From RYN-428 sp035551995 (GTDB taxonomy: Bacteria > Planctomycetota > Phycisphaerae > Tepidisphaerales > Tepidisphaeraceae), in NCBI GenBank assembly GCA_035551995.1, contig DASZME010000096.1:36661-100660 (forward strand): a stretch of 64,000 nt of DNA, read 5' to 3'. This document shows positions 1-8,964 of this stretch, in pieces. Position 1 is the stretch's first letter; the number at the start of each line of letters is the position of its first letter. Position numbers and translations under genes: made by a program. A model generated the notes under the pieces. The model worked only from the letters and a program-made list of their open reading frames with translations. It did not search any database and had not been told where the DNA came from.

Positions 1-1269
1 GCCGCCGACCCGTTGATTTCATCCACCGGCGGGAAGGCCAAATCCTGCATCCTTCTCTGCATGCTCGGCGGTCCGCCGCAACATGAAACATGGGACCCCA
101 AGCCCAATGCCCCGCTTGAAATTCGCGGCGACCTGCGATCCATCCCGTCTTCCGTTCCCGGCATTCACGTCGGGGAACTGATGCCGATGACCGCCCGCTT
201 GATGGAGAAAATCTGCCTGCTGCGCGCCTGCTCCACCGGCGACAACGCCCACTCCACCAGCGGCTATGCCATGCTCACCGGCGTCCCCCATTCTCCCCTC
301 GGCGTCGAAGGCGCCAAACCCGGCCCGCCCAACGACTGGCCCTGCGTCGGCGCGGTCGTTAAGCATCTGCGCCGCGGCAATGGCCTCCCTTCCGCCATCA
401 CCTTGCCCGAAATCGCCGCCAACGACGGCGGAAAAACCTGGCCGGGACAGGACGCCGGTTTTCTAGGACGCGCCGCCGACCCCTGGGTGATCGGCGGCGA
501 TCCTTCCGCCCCGCATTACCGCGTCGAAGACCTGACGCCCCCGGCGGACATCTCGCCCGATCGCATGGGCGAGCGGCTTTCGCTGCTTCAGCGCGTCGAT
601 CGCGGCCTGGCGCGGGTCGAGGAAAACGGATCGGTCGATCGTTTCGACACCTGGCGTAAACAAGCGTTCGATCTCCTGGCTTCCAAGGAGGCCCGCCGGG
701 CGTTCGACCTCGATCAGGAATCGCCCGCCACCCGCGACCGATACGGCCGCAATAAGTTCGGCCAAGGCGTTCTCCTCGCCCGGCGCCTTGTCGAGGCGGG
801 CGTCTGCCTGACGCAGGTCAACTGGACGCGCATCGACGGCGCCGTCAATTCCGGCTGGGATACGCACAGCAAAAACGCCGAGTCTTTGAAAACCACGTTG
901 ATGCCGCGGATGGATCAGGCCTACTCGGCTCTGCTGGAAGACCTTACCGATCGGGGCCTGCTCGATGAGACGCTGGTTGTCTGGATGGGCGAGTTCGGCC
1001 GCACGCCCAAGATCAACAAAAACGCCGGGCGCGATCACTGGGGCGCGGTCTTCTCGACCGCCCTCGCCGGCGGCGGCATCAAAGGCGGGCAAGTCCATGG
1101 CGCCTCCGACCGCCTCGGCGCCGAGCCCATCGCCGGCCGCGTCCAACCCGCCGATTTCACCGCCACGATTTTTCACTGCCTCGGCATCGACCCCCGCACC
1201 GCAATCCGCGACCGCGCGGGCCGACCGCTGGCGATCAGCGGAGGGAATGTCATTCGGCAGATTTTATAA
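1..1269 (+). CDS. DUF1501 family protein, 5' end outside the window
   Basis: The reading frame is open from base 1, so the gene starts upstream and lacks its N-terminus (normally a Tat-type signal) here. The protein has the family hallmarks: a hydrophobic strand followed by GGPPQHETWDPKP near the visible start, an EIRGDL segment, a HSTSGYAMLTG motif, WDTHSKN in the middle, and WMGEFGRTPKINKNAGRDHW near the C-terminus. DUF1501 proteins are related to alkaline phosphatase/sulfatase folds and are very abundant in Planctomycetota, often paired with a DUF1553/DUF1549 cytochrome-like gene, which may lie just upstream. Their reaction is not established. The first in-frame start codon visible (TTG at 13) is not a credible start because the family motif follows almost at once. 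Confidence 0.9.
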   Translation, partial: AADPLISSTGGKAKSCILLCMLGGPPQHETWDPKPNAPLEIRGDLRSIPSSVPGIHVGELMPMTARLMEKICLLRACSTGDNAHSTSGYAMLTGVPHSPLGVEGAKPGPPNDWPCVGAVVKHLRRGNGLPSAITLPEIAANDGGKTWPGQDAGFLGRAADPWVIGGDPSAPHYRVEDLTPPADISPDRMGERLSLLQRVDRGLARVEENGSVDRFDTWRKQAFDLLASKEARRAFDLDQESPATRDRYGRNKFGQGVLLARRLVEAGVCLTQVNWTRIDGAVNSGWDTHSKNAESLKTTLMPRMDQAYSALLEDLTDRGLLDETLVVWMGEFGRTPKINKNAGRDHWGAVFSTALAGGGIKGGQVHGASDRLGAEPIAGRVQPADFTATIFHCLGIDPRTAIRDRAGRPLAISGGNVIRQIL

Positions 1270-1748
1270 TGAAAAGTGATTGTTGAAAGCCGAGAACTCG
1301 GCCAAACCAAGGCCGTCGAGAGGCAGCGTCTCGCGTCCACGACCACCTCGTGCTCTCCATTCATTGGCCAAAACTCGCAACGCTGTACTTGATGGCGACG
1401 CCAGGACCAAAGCATGTGCCCACCCCAGCCGTCGGGCAAAAGATCGGATGACGTAATGCATCTCGCCACGGGCTCAATCGCCGCCAGTCGCGACCTCGCG
1501 AGGAGTTGAGCGCGCCAATTATGCCCGCCGACATGGTTTGACGCGCGCCGCCGTCGTTGCAGAAGGATTGAAAAAGATTGTGGCCGCGTAGCGGTATGCG
1601 CGCCGGATTGGGCGCGAGGGGAATGGTATCGAATGACGGCGCTGGCTCGAAAACAAATGTGCCGGTGCGCTTCGGAGAGAACGACAGTGCTCATGGCGGT
1701 TTACAATCGTAAACCCGATAGATCCGTCGCAATCGCGGCGGCGGGTAA
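1270..1748. other. Intergenic stretch without a convincing gene
   Basis: About 480 bases lie between the convergent DUF1501 gene and the ketoacyl synthase gene. Several short frames are open, mainly on the minus strand, but they are rich in Arg, Ser and His, lack ribosome binding sites and show no domain I recognise. The stretch may be decayed coding sequence or the convergent 3' regions of the two genes. I see no tRNA and no strong hairpin followed by a T run. Confidence 0.5.
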
Positions 1749-2981
1749 TCACCCTCTCGGATGCGGCGTCCCCAGGTTAAGGGAAAAGCGGTGAGAGTCG
1801 GCACGCCGACGCCGAATGATGACGGCGGCGTTGTTGCCGCCGAAGGCCAATGAGGTGGAAAGGGCGTAGTCGCCGTCGATCGGCGTACGTTCTTGCACGG
1901 GCGCTAAGGGAATGTCGGCGGCGGGATTTTGGAAGCCGACGCTGGGAGAAATCCATCCTTCGCGCAGGCCGAGGAGGGTGAAGACGGCCTCGAGGCCTCC
2001 GGCGGCGCCGAGCGTGTGGCCGGTGAAACCTTTGGTGGAGAGGAAGGGCGTTGTGTCGCCGAAGAGACGCTGGATGACTTTGCCTTCCGTGCGGTCGTTG
2101 TCGAGGGTGGCGGTGCCGTGGGCGTTGATGAAGGCGATGCGATCGGTATTAATATTGGCCTGGGCGAGCGCAATCCGGATGGCGGAATCCAAGCCGCGGC
2201 CTTCGGGGTGGGGAGCGGTCAGGTGGTGGGCGTCGCTGGCGGCGCCGAAACCGGCCAACTCAAAGTTGTACGTTCGCCCGGCGGAGCGGGCGTATGCCTC
2301 GGATTCGAGGATGAACACGCCCGCCCCTTCGCCGAGATTCAGACCGCTGCGATCGCGGTCGAACGGGGAGCAGAGTTGCGAACACATGACGCCAAGCGAC
2401 CAGAATCCGGCCACGGGAACCTGGTACATTTCGTCCGCCCCGCCGGCGATGGCGACGTCGCACAGGCCGGCGCGGATCCAACTGGAAGCGACGCCGATCG
2501 CGTCGGCGCCGGACGAGCAGGCGTTGGCGACGGTCAGGCGGGGGCCGATCACCCCGAGCATGTCGGCGATCGCTTGCGCGAGATTGGTCCGCAAGAAATC
2601 ATAAACGCGATCGAGCGGCGGATTTTCCCGGCGGCGATAGGCGGCGTAAAACGGAAGACTGTTCAACTGACACGCGATCGTCGTGCCCATGCAGACGCCA
2701 ACCCGCGTGCCGGGGGCGAAGCGATCGACGCCGGCGTGCGACAGGGCTTCACGGACGGCCATCATCGCCAGCCGAAGGGTACGGCTGGTGTTGTTGCGGC
2801 CGAACAGCGCGGGCACGTCGGCGGTCACCTGAAAAGTCGGGCAGGAAATGGTGGTTTGAAACGGCAGGGTTGTCGAGTGATGACGAACGCCGGCATGAAA
2901 CGAAGCGAGCGTCGACGGGACATCCGCGCCGGCACTCGATACGGCGCCGACGCCCGAAATCCAGACGGGTGAGCGATTCAT
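1749..2981 (-). CDS. Beta-ketoacyl-ACP synthase (KAS II/FabF-like)
   Basis: The 410-aa thiolase-fold enzyme would condense an acyl thioester with malonyl-ACP. The complete Cys-His-His triad is visible: Cys155 in ANACSSGADAIG, His288 in NAHGTATLDND and His322 in KGFTGHTLGAAGG. The glycine-rich C-terminal SLAFGGNNAAVI motif closes the fold. Length fits FabF. It follows an acyl carrier protein by 12 bases and a flavin halogenase-like gene upstream, so it probably serves a dedicated secondary pathway rather than bulk fatty-acid synthesis. A decarboxylating chain-length-factor role (Cys to Gln) is excluded because the Cys is present. The substrate is unknown. Confidence 0.9.
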   Translation of the reverse strand: MNRSPVWISGVGAVSSAGADVPSTLASFHAGVRHHSTTLPFQTTISCPTFQVTADVPALFGRNNTSRTLRLAMMAVREALSHAGVDRFAPGTRVGVCMGTTIACQLNSLPFYAAYRRRENPPLDRVYDFLRTNLAQAIADMLGVIGPRLTVANACSSGADAIGVASSWIRAGLCDVAIAGGADEMYQVPVAGFWSLGVMCSQLCSPFDRDRSGLNLGEGAGVFILESEAYARSAGRTYNFELAGFGAASDAHHLTAPHPEGRGLDSAIRIALAQANINTDRIAFINAHGTATLDNDRTEGKVIQRLFGDTTPFLSTKGFTGHTLGAAGGLEAVFTLLGLREGWISPSVGFQNPAADIPLAPVQERTPIDGDYALSTSLAFGGNNAAVIIRRRRADSHRFSLNLGTPHPRG

Positions 2982-2993
2982 CGGATGGCCGGG

Positions 2994-3269
2994 TTATTTG
3001 GTGGCATGCGCCATGACATACGGCGCCAGGGTGTTGATGGAGCGAAAGACATCGCGGTTTTTCTGCATCGTTTTGACGTCAAGGCCGAAATGGCGATGCA
3101 ACACCACGACGACTTCCACGCCGTCGAGCGAATCGAGACCAATGCCTTCGGCGCCAAAGAGGTCGGCGTCGTCCTGGATCTTCTCGGCCGTGAGGTCTTC
3201 AAGGTTGAGGTTTTCCACCAGGAGCTGCTTGAGTTTAGTCTTGATCTGCTCGATTGTTCGGTTATTCAC
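2994..3269 (-). CDS. Acyl carrier protein
   Basis: This is a 91-aa carrier protein read from a GTG start. The acidic four-helix pattern and the phosphopantetheine site are clear: Ser47 in GIGLDSLDGVEVVV, preceded by DADLFGAEG. The C-terminal helix is extended compared with a minimal 75-80 aa ACP. The frame stays open upstream to 3341, and a GGAGGAG box sits about 16 bases before the GTG, so a slightly longer product starting at a CTG or ATT is possible. It lies between the halogenase-like gene and the ketoacyl synthase on the same strand and is probably the carrier on which that synthase works. Confidence 0.85.
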   Translation of the reverse strand: MNNRTIEQIKTKLKQLLVENLNLEDLTAEKIQDDADLFGAEGIGLDSLDGVEVVVVLHRHFGLDVKTMQKNRDVFRSINTLAPYVMAHATK

Positions 3270-3347
3270 GGCGCCCAGAGTAATTCTCCTCCCCTCAACA
3301 ATGTCAATATTTAGTTTATAACCGGCGTGGAATACTTGCAAGAGAAT

Positions 3348-4691
3348 TTACTGCGTCTGCAAGCTTTGATCGGAGACTTCGACCGATTGCGGCGGACTCT
3401 TTTCCAGCGCAAACCGCCGCCGGCGAGGAACCAGCGGCCGCTTGCGATTGAGCTCGACTAAAAAATCGAACATGCGTTTACGCCACCGGATTTTCCACGG
3501 CGGCCTTGGGAACACGTTGCCGGCAAGAAGGCCGATCAGCGCCCGATGAACGCTCAGCGGCCCTTTGCCCATGAGAAACAGCTCGCGGAAGGAATGGTCG
3601 TAATACTGTTGGATGAGCTTAAAGAGCACGGCGGTACATTGCTCGATTTGATCGATATAGATGGCGCGGGCTTTGGCCGGAGCGATCCGGCTGGCGAGGA
3701 TATCATCGACAAACGCCACCGCCGCCATCCCGCCATGCCCGGCGACGCACACGCCGGTGGAGAAGATCGGATCCATAAACGCCGCCGCGTCGCCAATCAG
3801 AAAATATCCCTCGCCGGCATACGGGCGGCAACGGAAACTAAAGTCGGCGACGATATGGTTGATCTCCGGCGCGGTGGCGATTTTCATTCGGCGGCGCATC
3901 GCGGGGCAGCGGGCGATTCCCCATTGCAACATGCGATCGGGCGCGACGTTTTCTTCGCGCATGATTCGCCGGGCGATCGCTGCGTCGATCACCATGCCGA
4001 CGCTCATGCGTTTTTCGTCCAGCGGGATCAGCCAGAACCATCCCTCTTCCATCATGACGATCAGCGGATTGCCCCCCTTCTCGCCCGCCGGGCGTTCTAC
4101 TTTTTCAAAGTGGTTGAAAAAAGCGGTCTTCTGAAGTTTGGGGTCGTCCATATTTCGGCGTGTTCCCAAATGCCGGCCAATGACGGAACCCTGGCCGCTG
4201 GCGTCGAGAATATACTTGGCGCGGATTTCTTCGCCGGCGTCGGTCATCACCCGGCAATCGCCGTCGGTCATCGAGATAATTTGTTTGACGCCGACCTTGA
4301 GCCTAACTTCCGCGCCGCCGCGCTGGGCTTCTCGCAGGAGCATGTCATCCAGGAGGGCGCGTTCGATGTTGAGCGCTTCTTTGCCGTCGCAATATCCGTC
4401 GGCGAAGTCGATATCGAGAATTCGGCCGCCGTTGCCCATGGAAAAAAAGGCGCCGTACTTTCGCGTATGCGGAAGCTTGCGTAATTCAGGCTCGATGCCG
4501 AGCTTTTTGAACAAATCGAGCGATGCGGGAAGAAGCGATTCGCCGACATGGAAGCGTGGAAAGGCGAGCTTCTCGAGGATGATCGAACGTCGCCCGCGTT
4601 GCGCCAGCGCCAGCCCGGCCAGCGCACCCGCCGGCCCGCCGCCGATGATGATGACGTCTCGAATCGTGTTGGTGTCGCCGTTTGTGGACAT
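3348..4691 (-). CDS. FAD-dependent oxidoreductase of the flavin halogenase-like family
   Basis: The 447-aa protein carries an N-terminal Rossmann FAD site (GGGPAG, residues 17-22), the FPRFHVGESLLP motif shared by tryptophan-halogenase-like and geranylgeranyl-reductase-like enzymes, and a second FAD motif GDAAAFMDP at about 300-308. Residues 218-223 read WFWLIP, which matches the WxWxIP signature used to recognise flavin-dependent halogenases. It heads a minus-strand set with an ACP and a ketoacyl synthase, so its substrate may be an ACP-tethered acyl or aromatic group, as in CndH-type halogenases. A dehydrogenase or reductase role cannot be excluded, since many relatives keep this motif without proven halogenation. 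It is transcribed divergently from the injection-system operon. Confidence 0.75.
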   Translation of the reverse strand: MSTNGDTNTIRDVIIIGGGPAGALAGLALAQRGRRSIILEKLAFPRFHVGESLLPASLDLFKKLGIEPELRKLPHTRKYGAFFSMGNGGRILDIDFADGYCDGKEALNIERALLDDMLLREAQRGGAEVRLKVGVKQIISMTDGDCRVMTDAGEEIRAKYILDASGQGSVIGRHLGTRRNMDDPKLQKTAFFNHFEKVERPAGEKGGNPLIVMMEEGWFWLIPLDEKRMSVGMVIDAAIARRIMREENVAPDRMLQWGIARCPAMRRRMKIATAPEINHIVADFSFRCRPYAGEGYFLIGDAAAFMDPIFSTGVCVAGHGGMAAVAFVDDILASRIAPAKARAIYIDQIEQCTAVLFKLIQQYYDHSFRELFLMGKGPLSVHRALIGLLAGNVFPRPPWKIRWRKRMFDFLVELNRKRPLVPRRRRFALEKSPPQSVEVSDQSLQTQ

Positions 4692-4990
4692 GCCGACATT
4701 TTGGCGACGAATGAATGATGATGCAACCGATGTTCATTGCGGTAATCGACCGCTGGTTGTCCGCGATCGCCGCCAAGCAATCCGCGCGAAAGCATTCCGT
4801 CGCTCTGCGATGATAATCAACGATCAGCGCTTCTCGGCTCCCTGTTGATAACATAGGAAAAATTTGCTATCGAAGTTTTGCAGTGCTAATTTGCGGCGGG
4901 AATAAAAGGGTCGGCGTCCACACTTTTCGCAGTCGGGTTCGTGCAATCGCGACCGATGGTTTTGCTCTCGTCACTCAGTTAGGACGAATT
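4692..4990. promoter_or_regulatory. Divergent intergenic region, probable promoters for both operons
   Basis: About 300 bases separate the halogenase-like gene (leftward) from the first injection-system gene (rightward). It is locally AT-rich around 4840-4910, unlike the coding DNA on either side. A possible rightward promoter is TTGATA at 4845-4850 with a weak TATCGA at about 4868-4873. A possible Shine-Dalgarno AGGA at 4981-4984 precedes the TTG start at 4991. No operator or riboswitch is recognisable. The promoter call rests on position and base composition. Confidence 0.3.
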
Positions 4991-5581
4991 TTGGCTACTT
5001 ATCATGGAATCCTCGCGATGAGCCAGGCGCTCAAAGGCCTGCTGGAGGCGGCGCTGGTGACGCCGGAATTCACCGGCGCCGAGGTCGCGATTTACCGGCC
5101 CGAAGATTTCGACACGCCGATGGCGTTCGGCATTTCAATTCATTTGTACCGGGTGACCAATACCGCCGGCATCATCAACCGTCCTTCGCGCGTGACGCCC
5201 GACGGTAGGCGGCACTTTCCGTCGCTTTTACTGGATTTGCATTATTTGATCACACCGTGGGCGCCCACCGCCGAGAAACAACATGCACTTCTGGGATGGG
5301 CCATGCGCGTGATGGATGATTGCCCGACGGTCAGTTCCGGCGTTTTGAATCTTCCCCTTTCGACCGAGGGAACGTTTGGGCCGGCCGAGGCGGTGCAGGT
5401 TATTTTTGAGCCGCTCGCGCTGATCGATTTCAGTTACATCTGGGAATCGTTCAAACCCAATGTGCAGCTATCGGTCGGTTATATCGCGCGAATGGTGGCG
5501 CTGGATTCATTGGTATCGGTGGTGGACGGCGCCCTGGTGCAGACGCGTTCGTTCAGCGTGGGGGAGGCCATCGCGCAATGA
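4991..5581 (+). CDS. DUF4255 (Pvc16-like) tail terminator/cap protein of an eCIS
   Basis: This 196-aa protein opens the contractile injection system operon. DUF4255/Pvc16_N proteins cap the distal end of the sheath and tube in Afp/PVC-type particles. I chose the TTG at 4991 because AGGA lies six bases upstream and the resulting N-terminus (ATYHGILAMSQALKGLLEAAL) fits the usual pattern of a short Tyr-containing start followed by a helix. An in-frame ATG at 5018 is the alternative. The body has the expected IHLYRVTNTAG strand, a PSLLLDLHYLITPWA core and a late IDFSYIWES segment. The stop overlaps the next start (ATGA), so the two genes are translationally coupled. Confidence 0.85.
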   Translation: MATYHGILAMSQALKGLLEAALVTPEFTGAEVAIYRPEDFDTPMAFGISIHLYRVTNTAGIINRPSRVTPDGRRHFPSLLLDLHYLITPWAPTAEKQHALLGWAMRVMDDCPTVSSGVLNLPLSTEGTFGPAEAVQVIFEPLALIDFSYIWESFKPNVQLSVGYIARMVALDSLVSVVDGALVQTRSFSVGEAIAQ

Positions 5582-6465
5582 CCATGGGATTGCAAAATCC
5601 GGATTCCTTCACCCGCGTCACGCCGATGGGCGTGCGCTTTTGGGACGCGGCGCAGCAGGTCATCGTGTCCGATGGACTGGCTGTCACCGCCTATTCGCCG
5701 GCGCAACCGTCGCGGCGTTTCTCGGCGGGGCGAAATAGCTCGGGCGTTTTTATTTTTTCCGCGTTGCCCGGACTGGCCAAGTCGCTCGCCGGCGCCGGCG
5801 ACGATGCGTTTTGGGCGGCCCCGCCGATTAGTCGCACGTTTACGATCGAGGTCGTCGATCAGTCGGGCCAATTCACGGCGTTTACGTTTAACGTGGTGTT
5901 GCCCTATCGCGGGCTGGTGAAGGTGGCGGGCGTGCCTGGGCCGAACGACGCGGCGGTCGTGTCCCCGCCGGGCGATGTGCTGTCGAGCGTACCGTTGTTT
6001 TCGGCGCCGGCCCGACGTATTCCGCCGGGATGCGGGGTCGTGCGGGCGGAACTTGTGGATATTGACACTGGATTGCCCGCCGCATGGGCCGTCGTGGGCG
6101 TGCGGATCGGGAATGACGAGACGATCTGGGGCATTGCCGACGAGCAGGGACGGGTCGCGATTTTTTTCAATTATCCTGAGCCAAACCAGTTTTCCGCGAC
6201 GACCTCCGGCGCGCCGCGGCTGCCGCTGAATCAGCAAACATGGCCGGTCGTCATGAATGTGCTGTATTCACCGGCGGTGGCTCCGCGGCCGTCAAGCACG
6301 CTGCGGATTCCCGATCTGGCGACGCTGTTCGATCAAAAGCCGGCCGGCGTTTGGGGCGCCTTGTCGCCGAACACGGCGCTTGGACCGGGAACGGTGACGT
6401 TCGGGCAGGACACGTTTATCAGCTCCGCCGGTGGAAATAGCTTATTGGTGTCGGCGGCGCCGTGA
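5578..6465 (+). CDS. eCIS-associated beta-sandwich protein, carboxypeptidase-regulatory-like
   Basis: This 295-aa protein has no catalytic motif that I can see. Its first half is Val/Phe/Ala-rich beta sequence. Residues around 155-205 (RAELVDIDTGLPAAWAVV... through IADEQGRVAIFF) read like a carboxypeptidase regulatory-like or transthyretin-type sandwich with the typical D-E-x-G-R turn. The C-terminal part ends in a threonine- and glycine-rich strand region. It is coupled by a 4-base overlap to the DUF4255 gene and precedes the sheath, so it is probably a structural or adaptor component of the particle. I do not know a characterised homologue. Confidence 0.6.
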   Translation: MTMGLQNPDSFTRVTPMGVRFWDAAQQVIVSDGLAVTAYSPAQPSRRFSAGRNSSGVFIFSALPGLAKSLAGAGDDAFWAAPPISRTFTIEVVDQSGQFTAFTFNVVLPYRGLVKVAGVPGPNDAAVVSPPGDVLSSVPLFSAPARRIPPGCGVVRAELVDIDTGLPAAWAVVGVRIGNDETIWGIADEQGRVAIFFNYPEPNQFSATTSGAPRLPLNQQTWPVVMNVLYSPAVAPRPSSTLRIPDLATLFDQKPAGVWGALSPNTALGPGTVTFGQDTFISSAGGNSLLVSAAP

Positions 6466-6526
6466 TCGTCGCCGTCGTGAAACGAATTTGGAATGGACCC
6501 TGATGGGATTCAGATAAGGAGTCGCC

Positions 6527-8464
6527 GTGCCAGAATATCTCGCTCCGGGAGTCTATGTCGAAGAAGTCTCATATCGATCCCCTTCGATTGAAGGGGTCGG
6601 CACCACCACGACCGGCATAATTGGTCCGACGCGTTACGGGCCTTACACCACGACTCCCGACATCCTCACCAGCCTCGCCGATTTTGAGCAAACCTATGGC
6701 GACGGTCAGCCGCTTGTTTTCAAGGCCGAAGACGGCACGGATCTGCCGCCGACGACCAACTGGATGTGGCAGGCCGCCCGCGCGTTTTTCATCGAGGGCG
6801 GGCAATTGCTCTATGTAATGAGAACGTACAAGCCAGTCTCCGGCGCCACGCCGGATTCGACGGCGCTGGACGGAAATTCCCAGGCGACGTTGAACCCGCT
6901 CTCCATCGCGGCGCGTTGGCCGGGATCATTCGGCCAGTTGCAAGTGCAAATCGGATTGACCCTGGGTCAAAACGTCCTTGGCGGAACAACGGCGGCGCCG
7001 AAAGTGTCGGGGTTGCAGGATCGTGATATTGTCTGGGTCGGCCAAATCTATTCGGGATCCAATTTCGGGCCCGGCCAATTTTATCAGGCACTCGTGCAGA
7101 CCGATGGCTCATGGTCATTCGCCACGGTAACGAGCGAACCGACCGCGCTGGCGTTGGACTCCCCGCCGCTGTTCGTGCCGGGGATCGATTTTGTATGCAA
7201 GGTCACGTTATCGGTGTCGGTGTTGCAACCGTTGCTGCCCTATTCCCTGCCGCAGACGTGGAGCGGCATCGCGATCGATCCGTTCCATGTGACCAACGAC
7301 ATGCCCGACTCGGTCTTTGCGATCTTCACGAATAATCCCGCGCCCACGCAGCCGGGCGGCATCGCCGTTCCCCATCCCGAGGCGGACGCAATGCCGATCA
7401 TCATCTGGCAGACCGCGGCGATGGACGGGCTTCATATTATCCAAGAGTTGACGACAAATCCGGATTTGAGCAATCTTGGAACGCCGCTCGGCGCAAAGCA
7501 CGGCGGGCCGGGCGACAGCCGTTACACCACCGTCATGCTCGACGGCGGCAACGACGGACTCCCGCCGACTGCCGACGAGTACGAAGGCATCGCGCCCGAA
7601 GACGAGGATTACAAGACGGGATTGGCGGCATTCGAGTACCTCGACGATATTTCCATCGTCGCGGCCCCTGGTTCCACGTTCGATTTTGAGAACCCCGAGA
7701 TCAAGCCGCAGGCCGAGACCATCATCGACCTGCTCATCGCCCATTGCGAAAAGATGCAATATCGGATCGCGGTTCTGGACAGCGGCAATCAGCAGACGAT
7801 TTCGGACGTGAGGGCAATGCGCGCGAAAATCGATTCGAGCTATGCGGCGCTTTATTATCCGTGGGTGCGGATACTCGATCCGATCAGCAACCTGCCGATC
7901 GATCTGCCGCCCAGCGGTTTTGTGGCTGGGATCTATGCGCGCAACGACATCAATCGAGCCGTCTTTAAGGCGCCCGCCAACGAAGTGGTCACGCTCGCCA
8001 TCGACTTCGAGAAAACGATCAATAAGGCGCAGCAGGAAGTGCTGAATCCCGAAGGCATCAATTGCTTTCGATTCTTCGAAGACCGCGGATATCGGCTGTG
8101 GGGCGCACGGACGGTCAGCAGCGATCAGGATTACAAATACGTCAACGTTCGTAGATACCTTGCCTATGTCGAGCACTCGCTGGACAAGGGAACGCAGTGG
8201 GCGGTCTTCGAACCGAACAATGAACGGCTGTGGGCCCGGATGGTCAACAGCATCGAACCGTTCCTGCTGAACGAATTCTCCAGTGGGGCGCTGCTCGGCG
8301 TGAAACCCGAGCAGGGGTTTTTCATCCGCTGCGATAATTCGACGATGACGCAAAACGATCTCGATAATGGCCGCCTTGTCATACAGATCGGACTGGCCAT
8401 CACCAAGCCGGCGGAGTTCGTGATCATCCGAATCGGCCAATGGACGTCTACTTCAGGCTTCTAA
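6527..8464 (+). CDS. Contractile tail sheath protein 1
   Basis: The 645-aa product starts at a GTG with AAGGAG eight bases upstream. The N-terminus LAPGVYVEEVSYRSPSIEGV is the canonical sheath entry that extends into neighbouring subunits, followed by GTTTTGIIGPTRYGP. The C-terminal third contains a fully typical sheath core: PSGFVAGIYARNDINRAVFK, a RFFEDRGYRLWGARTVS strand, VRRYLAYVEHSLDKGTQWAVF, then DNGRLVIQIGLAITKPAEF. It would polymerise around the inner tube and contract to drive it out. The tube gene follows 27 bases later. A second, divergent sheath gene is at 8965. Confidence 0.95.
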   Translation: MPEYLAPGVYVEEVSYRSPSIEGVGTTTTGIIGPTRYGPYTTTPDILTSLADFEQTYGDGQPLVFKAEDGTDLPPTTNWMWQAARAFFIEGGQLLYVMRTYKPVSGATPDSTALDGNSQATLNPLSIAARWPGSFGQLQVQIGLTLGQNVLGGTTAAPKVSGLQDRDIVWVGQIYSGSNFGPGQFYQALVQTDGSWSFATVTSEPTALALDSPPLFVPGIDFVCKVTLSVSVLQPLLPYSLPQTWSGIAIDPFHVTNDMPDSVFAIFTNNPAPTQPGGIAVPHPEADAMPIIIWQTAAMDGLHIIQELTTNPDLSNLGTPLGAKHGGPGDSRYTTVMLDGGNDGLPPTADEYEGIAPEDEDYKTGLAAFEYLDDISIVAAPGSTFDFENPEIKPQAETIIDLLIAHCEKMQYRIAVLDSGNQQTISDVRAMRAKIDSSYAALYYPWVRILDPISNLPIDLPPSGFVAGIYARNDINRAVFKAPANEVVTLAIDFEKTINKAQQEVLNPEGINCFRFFEDRGYRLWGARTVSSDQDYKYVNVRRYLAYVEHSLDKGTQWAVFEPNNERLWARMVNSIEPFLLNEFSSGALLGVKPEQGFFIRCDNSTMTQNDLDNGRLVIQIGLAITKPAEFVIIRIGQWTSTSGF

Positions 8465-8491
8465 TTCCCTACAAAAAAACAGGAGACGCAT

Positions 8492-8956
8492 ATGGCAGTC
8501 GCTCGCCAACAACGACCTTATGTACAGTTTAACTTCCAGGTCGATCTCTCCACGGACGGCATGGATCCCGCCAGTTGGAGCGGCGGATTTCAGGAAGTGA
8601 CGGGCCTTTCGATGGAAGTGCAGATGTCCGAGTACCGCACCGGCGTGGAAAAATTGAACGGCGTTCTGAAAATCCCCGGAATGGTCAAATCCGACAATGT
8701 CACGCTCAAACGCGGCATCATGGGCATGCTCCCGCTCTATAACTGGATCAACCAGATCCGCCTCGGCGATCAAACGCAATTGCGGCCCTATGCCATCATT
8801 ACCCTCATGAGCGAGGACCATACCACTGCCGTCATGACCTGGAAACTTCAAAACGCCCGAATCGTCAAGCTCACCTACGGCCCTCTGAACGCAAAGGGCA
8901 CCGACGTGGCGATGGAAGAAGCGGTCATTGCGCATGAAGGTCTGTTTATGTCGTAG
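8492..8956 (+). CDS. Inner tube protein 1 (gp19 family)
   Basis: The 154-aa protein matches the T4 gp19/Afp1-like tube family. It has an N-terminal PYVQFNFQVDL strand, GGFQEVTGLSMEVQMSEYRTG, the KIPGMVKSDNVTLKRGIMG loop that packs between hexamers, and a C-terminal AMEEAVIAHEGLFM strand. Hexameric rings stack into the tube delivered by contraction. AGGAG precedes the ATG. It lies between the two sheath genes, as in other eCIS loci, and differs clearly from the second tube protein at 11865. Confidence 0.93.
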   Translation: MAVARQQRPYVQFNFQVDLSTDGMDPASWSGGFQEVTGLSMEVQMSEYRTGVEKLNGVLKIPGMVKSDNVTLKRGIMGMLPLYNWINQIRLGDQTQLRPYAIITLMSEDHTTAVMTWKLQNARIVKLTYGPLNAKGTDVAMEEAVIAHEGLFMS

Positions 8957-8964
8957 AGGTCAGC

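Noticed and set aside
1173..1694. 173-codon minus-strand frame across the end of the DUF1501 gene
   Set aside because: Overlaps a well-supported gene, has no ribosome binding site and unlikely composition (Arg/Ser/His-rich).
7208..8440. 410-codon minus-strand frame across the first sheath gene
   Set aside because: Shadow of a clear sheath protein in GC-rich DNA; no family features.
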